A stretch of DNA of 64,000 bases from Myxococcus llanfairpwllgwyngyllgogerychwyrndrobwllllantysiliogogogochensis (GCF_006636215.1 NZ_VIFM01000005.1:62001-126000); one strand, 5' to 3'. Positions 54,933 through 63,780 are shown, numbered from the stretch's first letter. Made by a program: numbers and translations. Notes: generated by a model not told the origin, from the letters alone.

Positions 54933-56018
54933 ATGGCAACCCACGCCACGCCTTCCACTTCGCTCGACGCACCCGGCTCCATCCGCGCCGGTGAGGAGCT
55001 GAACGTCGCCGCCGTCGATGCCTGGCTCAAGCAGCAGGTACCCACGCTCGAGGGCTCGCCCACGGTGACGCAGTTCTCGGGGGGCGCGTCCAACTGGACG
55101 TACCGCCTCAAGTACCCGAACCGAGACCTCATCCTTCGCCGGCCGCCCGCGGGAACGAAGGCGAAGTCCGCGCACGACATGTCGCGCGAGTTCCGCGTGC
55201 AGAAGGCGCTCAAGCCCACCTACCCGTGGGTGCCGGAGATGGTGGGCCTGTGCCAGGACCCCGCCATCATCGGCGCGGACTTCTACGTCATGGAGCGCAT
55301 CGAGGGCATCATCCCTCGCGCCAACATGCCCCGGGGCATGAACCTCAGCCCCGCGGAGACGCGCAAGCTCTGCCTCAACGTCGTTGACCGGCTGCTGGAG
55401 CTGCACGCCGTGGACGCCCAGGCCGTGGGCCTGTCGTCGCTCGGCAAAGGGGCCGGCTACCCGAGGCGCCAGGTGGAGGGTTGGTCGGACCGCTACGAGA
55501 AGGCCCGGACGTGGAACGTGCCGAGCTTCAAGTACGTGCGCGCCTGGCTCAAGGACCACATCCCCGACGACGTCGCCACCTGCGTCATCCACAATGACTG
55601 GCGCTTCGACAACGTGGTGTTGGACCCGGGAGACCCCACGCATGTCATCGGCGTGCTCGACTGGGAGATGGCTACGCTGGGCGACCCGCTGATGGACCTG
55701 GGCAGCGCGCTGGCCTACTGGGTCCAGACCGATGACGACTTCTTCATGCGCGCCACGCGGCGCCAGCCCACGCACGTGCCCGGCATGCTGCGCCGCCAGG
55801 AGGTCGTCGACTACTACCTCCAGCGCTCCGGCCTGAAGCCCGCCAACTGGACGTTCTATGAGGTCTTCGGAATCTTCCGGCTCGCCGGCATCATCCAGCA
55901 AATCTATTACCGCTATCACCACAAGCAGACGCGCAATCCGGCGTTCAAGAACTTCTGGTCGCTGGTGACGTACTTCGACTGGCGCTGCAAGCGCCTCATC
56001 CGGAAGGGTGGCCGCTGA
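54933..56018 (+). CDS. Phosphotransferase (APH/ACAD10-11 kinase-like)
   Basis: A 361-residue aminoglycoside-phosphotransferase-fold kinase. It has a glycine-rich start FSGGASNWTYRLK, the ATP lysine region LILRRPP, the catalytic loop VIHNDWRFDNVVLD and the metal-binding LDWEMATLGDPLMDLG. It lies directly after the acyl-CoA dehydrogenase gene. In ACAD10/11 this kinase phosphorylates a 4-hydroxyacyl-CoA. Here it probably acts on the same substrate as its neighbour. The stop overlaps the next start (TGATG). Confidence 0.9.
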   Translation: MATHATPSTSLDAPGSIRAGEELNVAAVDAWLKQQVPTLEGSPTVTQFSGGASNWTYRLKYPNRDLILRRPPAGTKAKSAHDMSREFRVQKALKPTYPWVPEMVGLCQDPAIIGADFYVMERIEGIIPRANMPRGMNLSPAETRKLCLNVVDRLLELHAVDAQAVGLSSLGKGAGYPRRQVEGWSDRYEKARTWNVPSFKYVRAWLKDHIPDDVATCVIHNDWRFDNVVLDPGDPTHVIGVLDWEMATLGDPLMDLGSALAYWVQTDDDFFMRATRRQPTHVPGMLRRQEVVDYYLQRSGLKPANWTFYEVFGIFRLAGIIQQIYYRYHHKQTRNPAFKNFWSLVTYFDWRCKRLIRKGGR

Positions 56019-56707
56019 TGGGCGTCGTGTATCTCATCCGTCATGGTCAGGCGTCCTTCGGCGCGGAGAACTATGACCAGCTCTCCGAGACGGGCTACAT
56101 CCAGGCGCGAGTACTCGGTGAGGCGCTCAAGCCACGGCTGACCGTGGACGCAGTGGTCACCGGCACGCTCACCCGCCACCGGCAGACGGCGGAGACGTGC
56201 CTCACCGCGATGGGCACGAGCCTCCTGCCCACGCGCACGCCGGGGTTCAACGAGTTCGACCATGACGAGCTCGTGGCCCGGCACACGCCGCGCTACGCGA
56301 ATCACGCGGCCCTGGCGGAGGACCTCCTGGGTGCCGCGGACCCGCGTCGGGCGTTCCAGGAACTCTTCACCCAGGCCGTGGGGCGCTGGGTCGCCGGGAA
56401 ACACGACGCGGAGTACACGGAGCCCTGGCCCAAGTTCCGGGAGCGCTGTGTGCGAGCGCTGGACGCACTCATCCAGGGTCTGGGGCCGTCGAAGACGGCG
56501 CTGGTGTTCACCTCGGGCGGCCCTGTCACGGCCATCTGCCAGCACCTGCTCCAGATTCCAGACGAGCACGCGTTCAGGTTGAACTGGACGCTCGCCAACT
56601 GTGGCATCACCAAGGTCATCTACAGTGACCGGGGCCGCTACATGTCGACGCTCAACGAGCACGCCCACTTCGAGGGCTCTCAGCGCGCCCTCATCACCTA
56701 CCGCTGA
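56018..56707 (+). CDS. Histidine phosphatase family protein
   Basis: A 229-residue phosphoglycerate-mutase-like phosphatase. The catalytic motif LIRHGQASFG is at residues 6-15. The later VVTGTLTRHRQTAE gives the second arginine, and VFTSGGPV supplies the C-terminal region where the second histidine is usually found. Its start overlaps the kinase gene by one base, so it belongs to the acyl-CoA dehydrogenase operon. The substrate is unknown. It may remove the phosphate added by the neighbouring kinase or serve a housekeeping role. Confidence 0.9.
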   Translation: MGVVYLIRHGQASFGAENYDQLSETGYIQARVLGEALKPRLTVDAVVTGTLTRHRQTAETCLTAMGTSLLPTRTPGFNEFDHDELVARHTPRYANHAALAEDLLGAADPRRAFQELFTQAVGRWVAGKHDAEYTEPWPKFRERCVRALDALIQGLGPSKTALVFTSGGPVTAICQHLLQIPDEHAFRLNWTLANCGITKVIYSDRGRYMSTLNEHAHFEGSQRALITYR

Positions 56708-56718
56708 GGAGCACCGCC

Positions 56719-57466
56719 ATGCGCAAGAACATCCTGATTACCGGCGCCAGCTCCGGACTGGGTGAGGGCATGGCTCGCGAGTTCGCGGCGCGGGGACGCA
56801 ACCTCGCGCTGTGTGCCCGGCGCACGGACCGGCTGGAGGCGCTGCGCTCGGAGCTGCTGGCGAAGCATCCGGACCTGCACATCTCCGTGCGTGCGCTGGA
56901 TGTGAACGAGCACGAGCAGGTGTTCGAGGTCTTCGAGGCGTTCGCGAAGGACCTCGGTAGCCTGGACCGCATCATCATCAACGCGGGCATCGGCGTGGGG
57001 AAGCGGATTGGCACCGGGAACTTCGCCACCAACGCGAAGACGGCGCAGACGAACTTCGTGGCCGCGGTCGCGCAGTGCGAAGCGGCCGTGGGCATCCTGC
57101 GCAAGCAGGGCCAGGGGCATCTGGTCACCATCTCGTCCATGAGCGCGATGCGAGGGCTGCCTAAGCATCTCACCGTGTACGCGGCGACGAAGGCGGGCCT
57201 CGCGACGCTGACGGAGGGCATCCGCGCGGAGCTGATGAACACGCCCATCAAGGTGTCGACGATTTATCCCGGCTACATCCACACGGAGCTGAACGCGGGG
57301 GGCGAAGAACCTGCCTTTCGCCGTGGACTCCGCGACGGGCTCTCGTGCGCTGGTGAAGGCGATTGAGCGCGAGCCGGTGAGCGCCTACGTCCCCGGCTGG
57401 CCGTGGACCGTGGTGGGGTTCTTCCTGCGCAACCTGCCACTCAAGCTCGTCGCCCGGATGTCCTGA
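56719..57466 (+). pseudogene. Short-chain dehydrogenase/reductase, frameshifted in a G run
   Basis: An NAD(P)-dependent SDR of 248 residues if intact. The frame starts with ILITGASSGLGEGMA, keeps the NAG segment IINAGIG, the catalytic Ser in ISSMSAM and YAATK (Y-x3-K), and is clean to STIYPGYIHTELNAG. At a six-G run (57297-57302) it shifts and stops at 57366. Removing one G restores GAKNLPFAVDSATGSRAL and a conserved end PLKLVARMS at 57466. This is either a sequencing or assembly error or a real loss of the last about 55 residues. It is the last gene of the acyl-CoA dehydrogenase operon. Confidence 0.85.
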
Positions 57467-57594
57467 GCGGACCGAGTGGGAAGTCCTTCCAGCAAGCATC
57501 GACTGAATCGCGAAGCGAGCACCCAGGGTCGGCGAAGCAATTCCTGCCGCCGGGCTCCTCGCTCCGTGAGCCGCTCATAGCCCCACGGCAGGAG

Positions 57595-58326
57595 CTACCG
57601 TGGCGAGGGCTCGAAGACTTCGTCGAGGAAGGTCCGCATGGCGGCCCAGGAGCGCCTCGCCGCGGCCGGGTGGTACTGGAGCCCCGCCTGGGGGTTGTGC
57701 AATCCCGGATAGGTGAAGGCGTGCATGGCGTGGCCATGGGCATGAAGCTGCCAGTCGGCTCCGGCCTCGGTCAGCTCGCGCGCCACGGCCAGCACGTCGG
57801 GAGACGGTCCGGTCGGGTCTTCCCAGCCATGGAGGATGAGGACCTTGGCGGAGATGGGCTCCTGAGGCTCGAGCCGCGGTGGCTTGAGGACTCCATGGAA
57901 ACTCACCGCGGCCTTCAGGCCCGGCACGGCGCTCCGCGCGAGGTCCAGGGCGCACAGGCCACCGAAGCAGTAGCCGATGATGGCGACCCGGTCGGCATCC
58001 ACGAGGGGATGACGGAGCGCCGCTTCGAATCCCGCCAACAGCCTCCTGCGCAAGAGCGCGCGGTCCGCCATGAACGGCGCCATCAGGCGAGAGTTGTCAT
58101 CGGCCACGCCTCCCCTCACGCCCTTGCCATAGACGTCCAAGGCAAAGCACACGTAGCCGAGCGCCGCGAGCTCCTCCGCCTTCTCTCGCATCGGGGCGTT
58201 CAGCCCATCCCACGCGTGAGCGAGCAGGACGCACGGTCGACGGGCATCGCTTCGCGAGTCCCAGGTGACGTACGCCTCACAGTCAGTCCCGCCTTCTCGA
58301 TACTCGACGAACGTCCCCTGCCCCAT
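57595..58326 (-). CDS. Dienelactone hydrolase family protein
   Basis: A 243-residue alpha/beta hydrolase. The triad is visible: C120 in IGYCFGG (Cys nucleophile, typical of dienelactone hydrolases), D170 in LHGWEDP and H202 in HAMHAF. Family members open dienelactones in aromatic degradation, though many have other ester substrates. The ATG at 58326 has GAGAGGAG upstream. A longer open frame adds an unlikely leader. It is 116 bp downstream of the AraC regulator in the same direction. Confidence 0.92.
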   Translation of the reverse strand: MGQGTFVEYREGGTDCEAYVTWDSRSDARRPCVLLAHAWDGLNAPMREKAEELAALGYVCFALDVYGKGVRGGVADDNSRLMAPFMADRALLRRRLLAGFEAALRHPLVDADRVAIIGYCFGGLCALDLARSAVPGLKAAVSFHGVLKPPRLEPQEPISAKVLILHGWEDPTGPSPDVLAVARELTEAGADWQLHAHGHAMHAFTYPGLHNPQAGLQYHPAAARRSWAAMRTFLDEVFEPSPR

Positions 58327-58442
58327 CGCGCTGGCTCCTCTCTCATCCAGAGGAAAGACAGTCTGGAGCGCCGTCCCACGAGCGTATTGAACGAATGCGA
58401 CAAGCCCCCGGCACTCGCCACGGTCGAGCGAGCGAGCATCCG

Positions 58443-59267
58443 TCAGAAGAAGTGGGCCAGTCCTTCGGGTGCGGCATCCCGGGCCTGGGCGAAGTACTCG
58501 GCGAGAATCGACTTCGAAGCACGTGAGTACCTTCCTGGCGTCATCCCCAGGTGGCGACGCCACTGTCGAATCTGATGGGCCTGGTCGCTGAAGCCCTGGA
58601 GCGGGTCTCCCTTCCCCGTCTGGGCCGCGTGGAGACTGGATTGAATCCGGTCGAGCCCGAGCAGTTGCTTGGGCGTGTGCCCCGCGTACAGGCTGAACCA
58701 GCGCTCGAGCTGCCGTCTGGACACAGACACCTCTCTCGCGGCCTCGTCCACGCGCGAAGTCCGCAGCAGGGTCGTCCAGGCATGCCCCAACTGGCTCACA
58801 CCGACGAAGGCACGGTTCGCGGACAAGCGTCGCAGCAGCCAGTCATCGAGGCGCGCGGCGACACGACGTGGAGCCCACGCGGCGGCGAGGTCATCGCAGA
58901 GCCGCCGCGCGGCGCCATCCCCCAGGACACCACCGAGCTCCAGCATGTCGTCGCGGCTGTCCTTCCCCAAGGCGGGAAAGAGACGCGCGAGCCCCGGTGG
59001 TCGCAGCATCACCATCACGAAGGAGCAGCCCTCTCCGGAGCTCCAGTTCCGGGGATGACTCTGGATGCCCAGCAGCGAGGCGCGGGGCGCTCCCGCGGCG
59101 AACTCACTCGCACAGGGCCGACCGAAGTTGAGCGTCAGCACGGCGCCCGCGTGAGGCGTCGTCCGGATGGGCTTGCCCTCGTACGAACCCTCCAGGTCCT
59201 CGATGAACCAGTACCCCATCACCAGGGGAGAGAGCGCGGCATGCGGAGGAAGGGCCAGGAACGCCAT
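58443..59267 (-). CDS. AraC-family transcriptional regulator
   Basis: A 274-residue regulator. The N-terminal about 170 residues form a sensing domain of unknown ligand. The C-terminal about 95 hold the two-HTH AraC domain (VDEAAREVSVSRRQLERWFSLY, then FSDQAHQIRQWRRHLGMTPGRY). The second helix-turn-helix ends with the typical G-x-(S/T)-P-x-x-(F/Y) pattern, here GMTPGRYSR. I chose ATG 59267. A TTG at 59315 is possible. It may control the downstream dienelactone hydrolase gene. Confidence 0.88.
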   Translation of the reverse strand: MAFLALPPHAALSPLVMGYWFIEDLEGSYEGKPIRTTPHAGAVLTLNFGRPCASEFAAGAPRASLLGIQSHPRNWSSGEGCSFVMVMLRPPGLARLFPALGKDSRDDMLELGGVLGDGAARRLCDDLAAAWAPRRVAARLDDWLLRRLSANRAFVGVSQLGHAWTTLLRTSRVDEAAREVSVSRRQLERWFSLYAGHTPKQLLGLDRIQSSLHAAQTGKGDPLQGFSDQAHQIRQWRRHLGMTPGRYSRASKSILAEYFAQARDAAPEGLAHFF

Positions 59268-59525
59268 GACGAAGCCGTTCCATCCTGACACCTCATGGGG
59301 TCCGACCGCACCCAAGAACGCGCCCGTCGACGGACTCCAAATACAGACAAGCCCGCGAAAATCCCCACCCTCGGCTCAACGCCATGCGGGCCACCGGAAA
59401 GGTCTTTCGCGACCCGTGCGCTACAAGCCCCCTGAGTCATCGCCTTGACGGCGCTGTTCGGACTCGCTGTAGAATCCCAGCATCAGGCTCCGCGAGTCGA
59501 CGCGAGCTTTATTGGGGGAAAACAC
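59268..59525. other. 258-bp divergent region upstream of three-gene cassette
   Basis: No gene seen. It separates the AraC gene from the cassette and must hold both promoters. It contains a GGGGG ribosome-binding site immediately before the first cassette start. Confidence 0.5.
59445..59475 (+). promoter_or_regulatory. Possible sigma-70 promoter for the three-gene cassette
   Basis: TTGACG at 59445-59450 and TAGAAT at 59470-59475, spaced by 19 bp, 50 bp upstream of the first start. The spacing is longer than ideal, so the call is weak. Confidence 0.3.
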
Positions 59526-59915
59526 ATGGGACTCAGGCAAGCGCTCGAGAAGCTCAATGCGGCGGTCGATGACCTCGTGACGCTGGAGGTCATCACCTAC
59601 ACAGGCCAGGTCAAACACGTCATCCAGAACGACAGCAAAGGCAATCCTGCCATCAATTGGGACAGCCTGACGCAGAGCGCGCTGCCCAAGACAGTCAACG
59701 GCGTAACGACAGAAGCAGTCATCAAGCTGGTCGCGGCGACTCAAATCAAGTTCGACGGAGACACGAAGCTCTTCCAGACGGATGAGCAGGACATTCCCCG
59801 GCTTCAGGAGCTGCTGGACGTGCACCGCAAGTCCGTGGAGACCAGCCTCGCTGCCCGGAAGGCCGTCGTGGACTTCTTCGCCGACACCCTCAAGGAGATT
59901 GTCTCCAAGACCTGA
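59526..59915 (+). CDS. Small helical protein of 129 residues, cassette gene 1, unknown
   Basis: I do not recognise this protein. It is hydrophilic and lacks a signal peptide or membrane helix. It opens with an amphipathic helix (QALEKLNAAVDDLVTLEV), has a central strand-rich section with VKHVIQNDSKGNP and a second half of long helices (LQELLDVHRKSVETSLAARK). GGGGGA lies upstream of the ATG at 59526. It is 20 bp upstream of the next gene, so the three genes probably form one operon. Its size and shape recall a small chaperone- or adaptor-like subunit, which is only a guess. Confidence 0.72.
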   Translation: MGLRQALEKLNAAVDDLVTLEVITYTGQVKHVIQNDSKGNPAINWDSLTQSALPKTVNGVTTEAVIKLVAATQIKFDGDTKLFQTDEQDIPRLQELLDVHRKSVETSLAARKAVVDFFADTLKEIVSKT

Positions 59916-59935
59916 GCCCCCGGCCGAGCTCCCAC

Positions 59936-61516
59936 ATGCCGCCTCCATCGACGACACAGGGTCATGTCGCGGCCCTGTTCAATGGCCCCCGCAGACTCTC
60001 CGCGGCGCAGGGCGTGCCGCTGAGAGCCGGTGGGGAAGAGCCCCTCGCGAACGCATTGAACCTGGAAGAGAACCTCCAGATTCTGGAGCAGCGAACGGGG
60101 CTCGTCCCGCTCTCCGCCCTGACGCCCTCGTCGCAGGGAGCCAACTACGAGCGGTACCAGCTCGTGGTGCGCGCCGTCCGTCTGCGCCTGAGCCACCTCG
60201 GCTACGCCGTGGGAGACCCCACGAGCGACAAGATGAATGCGGAGCTCCTCAAGGGGCTCAACGTCTTTCGCAGGGACATCGGGCTGGAGGCGAGTGGCGC
60301 CACCATCGAGCAGGCCACGTGGGATGCGCTCCAGGAGTTCGTCACGCTGGAGGACCCGCTCCAGATCGACAAGTGGTACCCCGTCGGTGGAACGGCGCGT
60401 CCCGTGCTCGTGCGCGCCGTCCAGCTTCGCCTGACGACGCTGGGCCTGCGCCCCAACGTCCCTGTCGACCCGAGCGACACGAACAACCTGCGCATCCAGC
60501 TCGCCCGTTTCCGCGCCGTCGCCGCAGAGCTGGGACTCATCCCCTCCAGCAACATCTCCGAACGACAGGCCATGGAGCTGGTGCTGTCTCACGATGCCCT
60601 CGTGGACAAGGTGGCGAAGGCCGCCCCTCCCGTGCGTCAGGCGCTGGAGGGACTGGCACTGTCCGAACAGAACCTCTCCGCCGCACGGCGTCTTCTCCTG
60701 CGACTCGCGCGCAACGAGCTGTGGCTGAACGGCTATCCCCTGGGCGACATTCGAGAGCCCATCACCCAGCAGAAGATGCTCAAGGCGCTGGACCTCTACT
60801 GGCGAAACAATCCGAAGAGGCCCCTCACCGTGGCCGCCATGGAGAGCGCCACCCACCAGGTCACCCCGGAGCTGTTCGAGGACTTCGCACGCCAGCAGCG
60901 CGAAGAGGATGTCTCTCGCGACGACATCCTCGGCTTCGTCCGGGCCAACGAAGCCGAGCTCCAGGACTACTGGACGAGCGAGGTCGACAACTCGGACTTC
61001 TTTCTCTGGGACGGCATCAAGCGCACCTTCAAATGGCTGAAGCGGCAGGTCGTGCGACTCGGACAGTCCCTGTCGACCATCTTCGAGGCCGTCGGTGACT
61101 TCGTCAGGACCCTGGCGCGCAATGTCTTTCGCTCACTCTTCCGCGTCGCCAACGAGGTGCTCGGCGCGGTGAGCCGGGCCGCCACGGCCTTCGTGGACGG
61201 CATCGGCATCTTCCTGGGCGGAGAGCTGCTCCCCCCTGCCCCACGGCTGAACATGGGCTGCCGGCTCAACATGGACTGCGACACCGTCCTGCTCATCGAC
61301 CAGGAGGCTCCGTTGGAGGAGGCGCGAAGCCTCTTGCGGCGCCTGGAGCGGGTGACGGCCGCGCTGGGGCTGGCGGGGGCCGTCCTGTCACTGGTCATCC
61401 GACTGGTCGCAAGCGCGGCCACGGGCGTCATCGGGTGGATCACCTTGATTGCCAGCCTGGTGCATTCGGCGCCCGAAATCATCGCCAAGGTCTCGGCGCT
61501 CGCGGCGCTGGGCTGA
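59936..61516 (+). CDS. Protein with three peptidoglycan-binding-like repeats and hydrophobic C-terminus, cassette gene 2
   Basis: A 526-residue protein with no recognised name and no evident signal peptide. Residues about 77-132, 157-218 and 248-305 resemble the PG_binding_1 helical fold. The first two begin with the near-identical VRAVRLRLSHLG and VRAVQLRLTTLG, and the first continues to GLEASGATIEQATW. After about 330 come amphipathic basic helices (FKWLKRQVVRLGQSL), a Cys pair at LNMGCRLNMDCD (about 435-446) and a hydrophobic end (about 475-526) with ALGLAGAVLSLVIRLV that could enter a membrane. No catalytic motif is visible. Confidence 0.75.
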   Translation: MPPPSTTQGHVAALFNGPRRLSAAQGVPLRAGGEEPLANALNLEENLQILEQRTGLVPLSALTPSSQGANYERYQLVVRAVRLRLSHLGYAVGDPTSDKMNAELLKGLNVFRRDIGLEASGATIEQATWDALQEFVTLEDPLQIDKWYPVGGTARPVLVRAVQLRLTTLGLRPNVPVDPSDTNNLRIQLARFRAVAAELGLIPSSNISERQAMELVLSHDALVDKVAKAAPPVRQALEGLALSEQNLSAARRLLLRLARNELWLNGYPLGDIREPITQQKMLKALDLYWRNNPKRPLTVAAMESATHQVTPELFEDFARQQREEDVSRDDILGFVRANEAELQDYWTSEVDNSDFFLWDGIKRTFKWLKRQVVRLGQSLSTIFEAVGDFVRTLARNVFRSLFRVANEVLGAVSRAATAFVDGIGIFLGGELLPPAPRLNMGCRLNMDCDTVLLIDQEAPLEEARSLLRRLERVTAALGLAGAVLSLVIRLVASAATGVIGWITLIASLVHSAPEIIAKVSALAALG

Positions 61517-61547
61517 GCCCTCTCACTGAAAGAACCCAGGAGGAAAC

Positions 61548-62072
61548 ATGGTGCGTTTTCAGGTCAAGCGGCAGGTGAACATCGACGCTTCTCGCGGAGC
61601 CAGGCTGCGCGAGGCCCTCGACATCCTCGAGCGCATCGTGAACTCCCAGTCGTTCCGTCGCCGGGTCCTGGAGCACTCCGCCTACACCTGGAACGAAGGA
61701 CTCACGAACGAGCAGATTCTCAACCGGCTCATCTGGGGGCAACCCACGCCGCCGCTGGGTGCCCTCGCCGTGCCGCGACTCGTCTTCTTCGACTACGAGC
61801 TCGTGCAGCGGCCCATCTGGAAGAAGCTGTCATCCGTTCGCGGGTGGCGCATTCCGGAAACCAACGACGTCTATACCTACGTGGACGCCTTCGACTCGAT
61901 GAGCCCTTCGGAGCTGGCCTCGCATCTCGGACATGAGGTCGTTGGCCATCTCGCCGGTGAGTTCGACCATCCCTCGCGGAAGGGCCCCGAACGAGACGCA
62001 TCGGTGCCCTACGTCATCGACGACTTCATCGAGGAGCTCGCGGAGAAGCTGCCGCTCGACGAAGCCGCCTAG
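61548..62072 (+). CDS. Small protein with HEXXGH motif, cassette gene 3
   Basis: A 174-residue protein. H129-E-V-V-G-H134 in the segment LGHEVVGHLAGEF matches HEXXGH, the unusual zinc motif of M49 (dipeptidyl peptidase III) proteins, which differs from the common HEXXH by one residue. A possible third ligand lies in the following DFIEELAEKLP segment. There is no signal peptide. The rest is helical (REALDILERIVNSQSF) plus a strand region. It starts 31 bp after gene 2, with AGGAGG upstream. Zinc-peptidase activity is an inference from this one motif. Confidence 0.75.
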   Translation: MVRFQVKRQVNIDASRGARLREALDILERIVNSQSFRRRVLEHSAYTWNEGLTNEQILNRLIWGQPTPPLGALAVPRLVFFDYELVQRPIWKKLSSVRGWRIPETNDVYTYVDAFDSMSPSELASHLGHEVVGHLAGEFDHPSRKGPERDASVPYVIDDFIEELAEKLPLDEAA

Positions 62073-62084
62073 CGCCCCGTCGAC

Positions 62085-62975
62085 TCAAGCCAGTTCGGAC
62101 CGGGCGGCCTCGACGCGGAGCTCGCCGTCCTCGTTCTCCGCCCCGTACCGCAGCGACTCCCACGCGAGCATCACCTGCTTGCGCGCGGGTCCCCAGCGGT
62201 AGTCCCCGAAGACGCCCGTCTTGCGCAGCACGCGGTGGCAGGGAATCAGCAACGCCACGGAGTTGCCTCCCACCGCCGTGCCCACCGCGCGCACCGCCTT
62301 CGGCTTGCCGATGGCCCGGGCAAGGTCCTCGTACGTCGCCACCTCTCCCGGCGCCACGCGCAGCAGCGCCTGCCACACCTGCACCTGGAATGGCGTTCCC
62401 TTCACCAGCACCGACAGCGGTGTGCGCCCACTCGGCGGCGCCTCGGGGAAGATGCGCTCCACCCACGGCGCCGTCTCCCGAATGGACTCCACGAAGGTCG
62501 CCTTCGGCCACTGTGCTCGCAGCTCCGCCAGCGCCTGCGCTTCCGACGCCCCCGTGAGGAAGTGCAGTCCGCAGATGCCCCGCTCACACACGGCAATCAG
62601 GCACTCTCCGAAGGGCGACACATGCACTCCGTGGTGCACCGTGAGCCCCTCGCCCCCGAGCTTGAACTCCCCCGGCGTCATCGCCGTCAGCGTGACGAAG
62701 AGCTCGTGCAGTCGCCCACCTCCCGACAGTCCCACGGCGAACGACGTGTCGAGCACGCTGCGCCGCTCGGCCAGCAGCCGACGCGCCGAGCTGAGGGTGT
62801 GCACCTGGAGGAAGCGCTTCGGGCTGATGCCCGCCCAGCGGGTGAAGAGGCGCTGGAAGTGGAAGGGGCTGAGCCCCACGTGCGCCGCGACGTCGTCCAG
62901 GGACGGCTGCTCGCGGGCATGCGCATCGAGATAGAGAATCGCCTGCTCGATTCGGGCGTAGTCGCTGGTCGCCAT
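62085..62975 (-). CDS. AraC-type regulator fused to O6-methylguanine-DNA methyltransferase
   Basis: A 296-residue Ada-like DNA repair protein. Residues about 8-105 form an AraC HTH domain (ARIEQAILYLDAHAREQPSL). Residues about 115-285 form the methyltransferase, with the suicide cysteine C246 in IPCHRV. The N-terminal zinc domain of Ada, which senses methylphosphotriesters, is missing, so it should not be a methyl-activated switch in the same way. The ATG at 62975 has AGGAG 8 nt upstream. Confidence 0.92.
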   Translation of the reverse strand: MATSDYARIEQAILYLDAHAREQPSLDDVAAHVGLSPFHFQRLFTRWAGISPKRFLQVHTLSSARRLLAERRSVLDTSFAVGLSGGGRLHELFVTLTAMTPGEFKLGGEGLTVHHGVHVSPFGECLIAVCERGICGLHFLTGASEAQALAELRAQWPKATFVESIRETAPWVERIFPEAPPSGRTPLSVLVKGTPFQVQVWQALLRVAPGEVATYEDLARAIGKPKAVRAVGTAVGGNSVALLIPCHRVLRKTGVFGDYRWGPARKQVMLAWESLRYGAENEDGELRVEAARSELA

Positions 62976-63147
62976 GTCCCGGCTCCTGGTTGAAAGGTGT
63001 GTCCTCCCCTCGGTATGGCCCCCGGACCCCGCTCCTTCAACCCGGTTCTTGCGCCCTCTCGGAACGCCACGGGCCGCAAGGACCGGGTCGCTCGCCTGGA
63101 GGCAGGGGCCTACGCTGCCACCCATCAGCCCCCACCCGGAGCCTCGC

Positions 63148-63780
63148 ATGCGCCTCTACGACTACGCGCCTTCCGCCAACGGCTACAAGCTGCGCCTCCT
63201 CTTGTCCTGGCTCGACAGGCCCTACGAGCTGGTCCCCGTGGACATCTTCGCGGGCGAGAGCCGCACGGAGGACTTCCTCCGCCACAAGAACCCGGATGGC
63301 CGCATCCCCGTCCTGGAGCCCGAACCGGGGCGCTTCCTCGCCGAATCCAACGCCATCCTCCTCTTCCTCGCCGAGGGCACCCCGCTGCTCCCTCAAGATG
63401 CCTTCGAGCGCGCGCAGGTCCACCAGTGGCTCTTCTTCGAGCAGAACGCCGTGGAGCCCAACATCGGCACCGCGCGCTTCTGGAAGCTCACGGGCCGAGC
63501 CCCTCGCCACCCGGAGACCTTCCTCCTGCGCATCGAGGCGGGTCGCAACGCCCTCAAGTCCCTGGAGCGCCACCTCCAGCACCACACCTTCCTCGTGGGC
63601 GAGCGCCCCACCGTCGCCGACATCGGCCTGTATGCCTATGCCCACGTCGCCCCTGACGTGGGCCTGGACCTGGGGGACTTCCCCGCCGTGTCCGCGTGGC
63701 TCGCGCGAGTGAAGGCCCGCCCCGGCCACATCGGCGCGCTCGCCCCGTACACCGCGAACGCCCACGTCACGAACCCGTGA
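63148..63780 (+). CDS. Glutathione S-transferase family protein
   Basis: A 210-residue GST. The N-terminal thioredoxin-like domain (1-78) opens with MRLYDYAPSANGYKLRLLLSWLD. PDGRIPVLE supplies the cis-Pro and ESNAI the gamma-Glu binding residues. The helical C-terminal domain ends with SAWLARVKARPGHIGALAP. The ATG at 63148 matches homologous starts, while the longer frame overlaps the divergent repair gene. It is divergent from the AraC-MGMT gene, with 172 bp between. Confidence 0.9.
   Translation: MRLYDYAPSANGYKLRLLLSWLDRPYELVPVDIFAGESRTEDFLRHKNPDGRIPVLEPEPGRFLAESNAILLFLAEGTPLLPQDAFERAQVHQWLFFEQNAVEPNIGTARFWKLTGRAPRHPETFLLRIEAGRNALKSLERHLQHHTFLVGERPTVADIGLYAYAHVAPDVGLDLGDFPAVSAWLARVKARPGHIGALAPYTANAHVTNP

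Noticed and set aside
59526-62072. Prophage remnant or injection-system operon
   Set aside because: No tail, sheath, capsid, integrase or att-like repeat is visible. PG-binding-like repeats alone are not enough.
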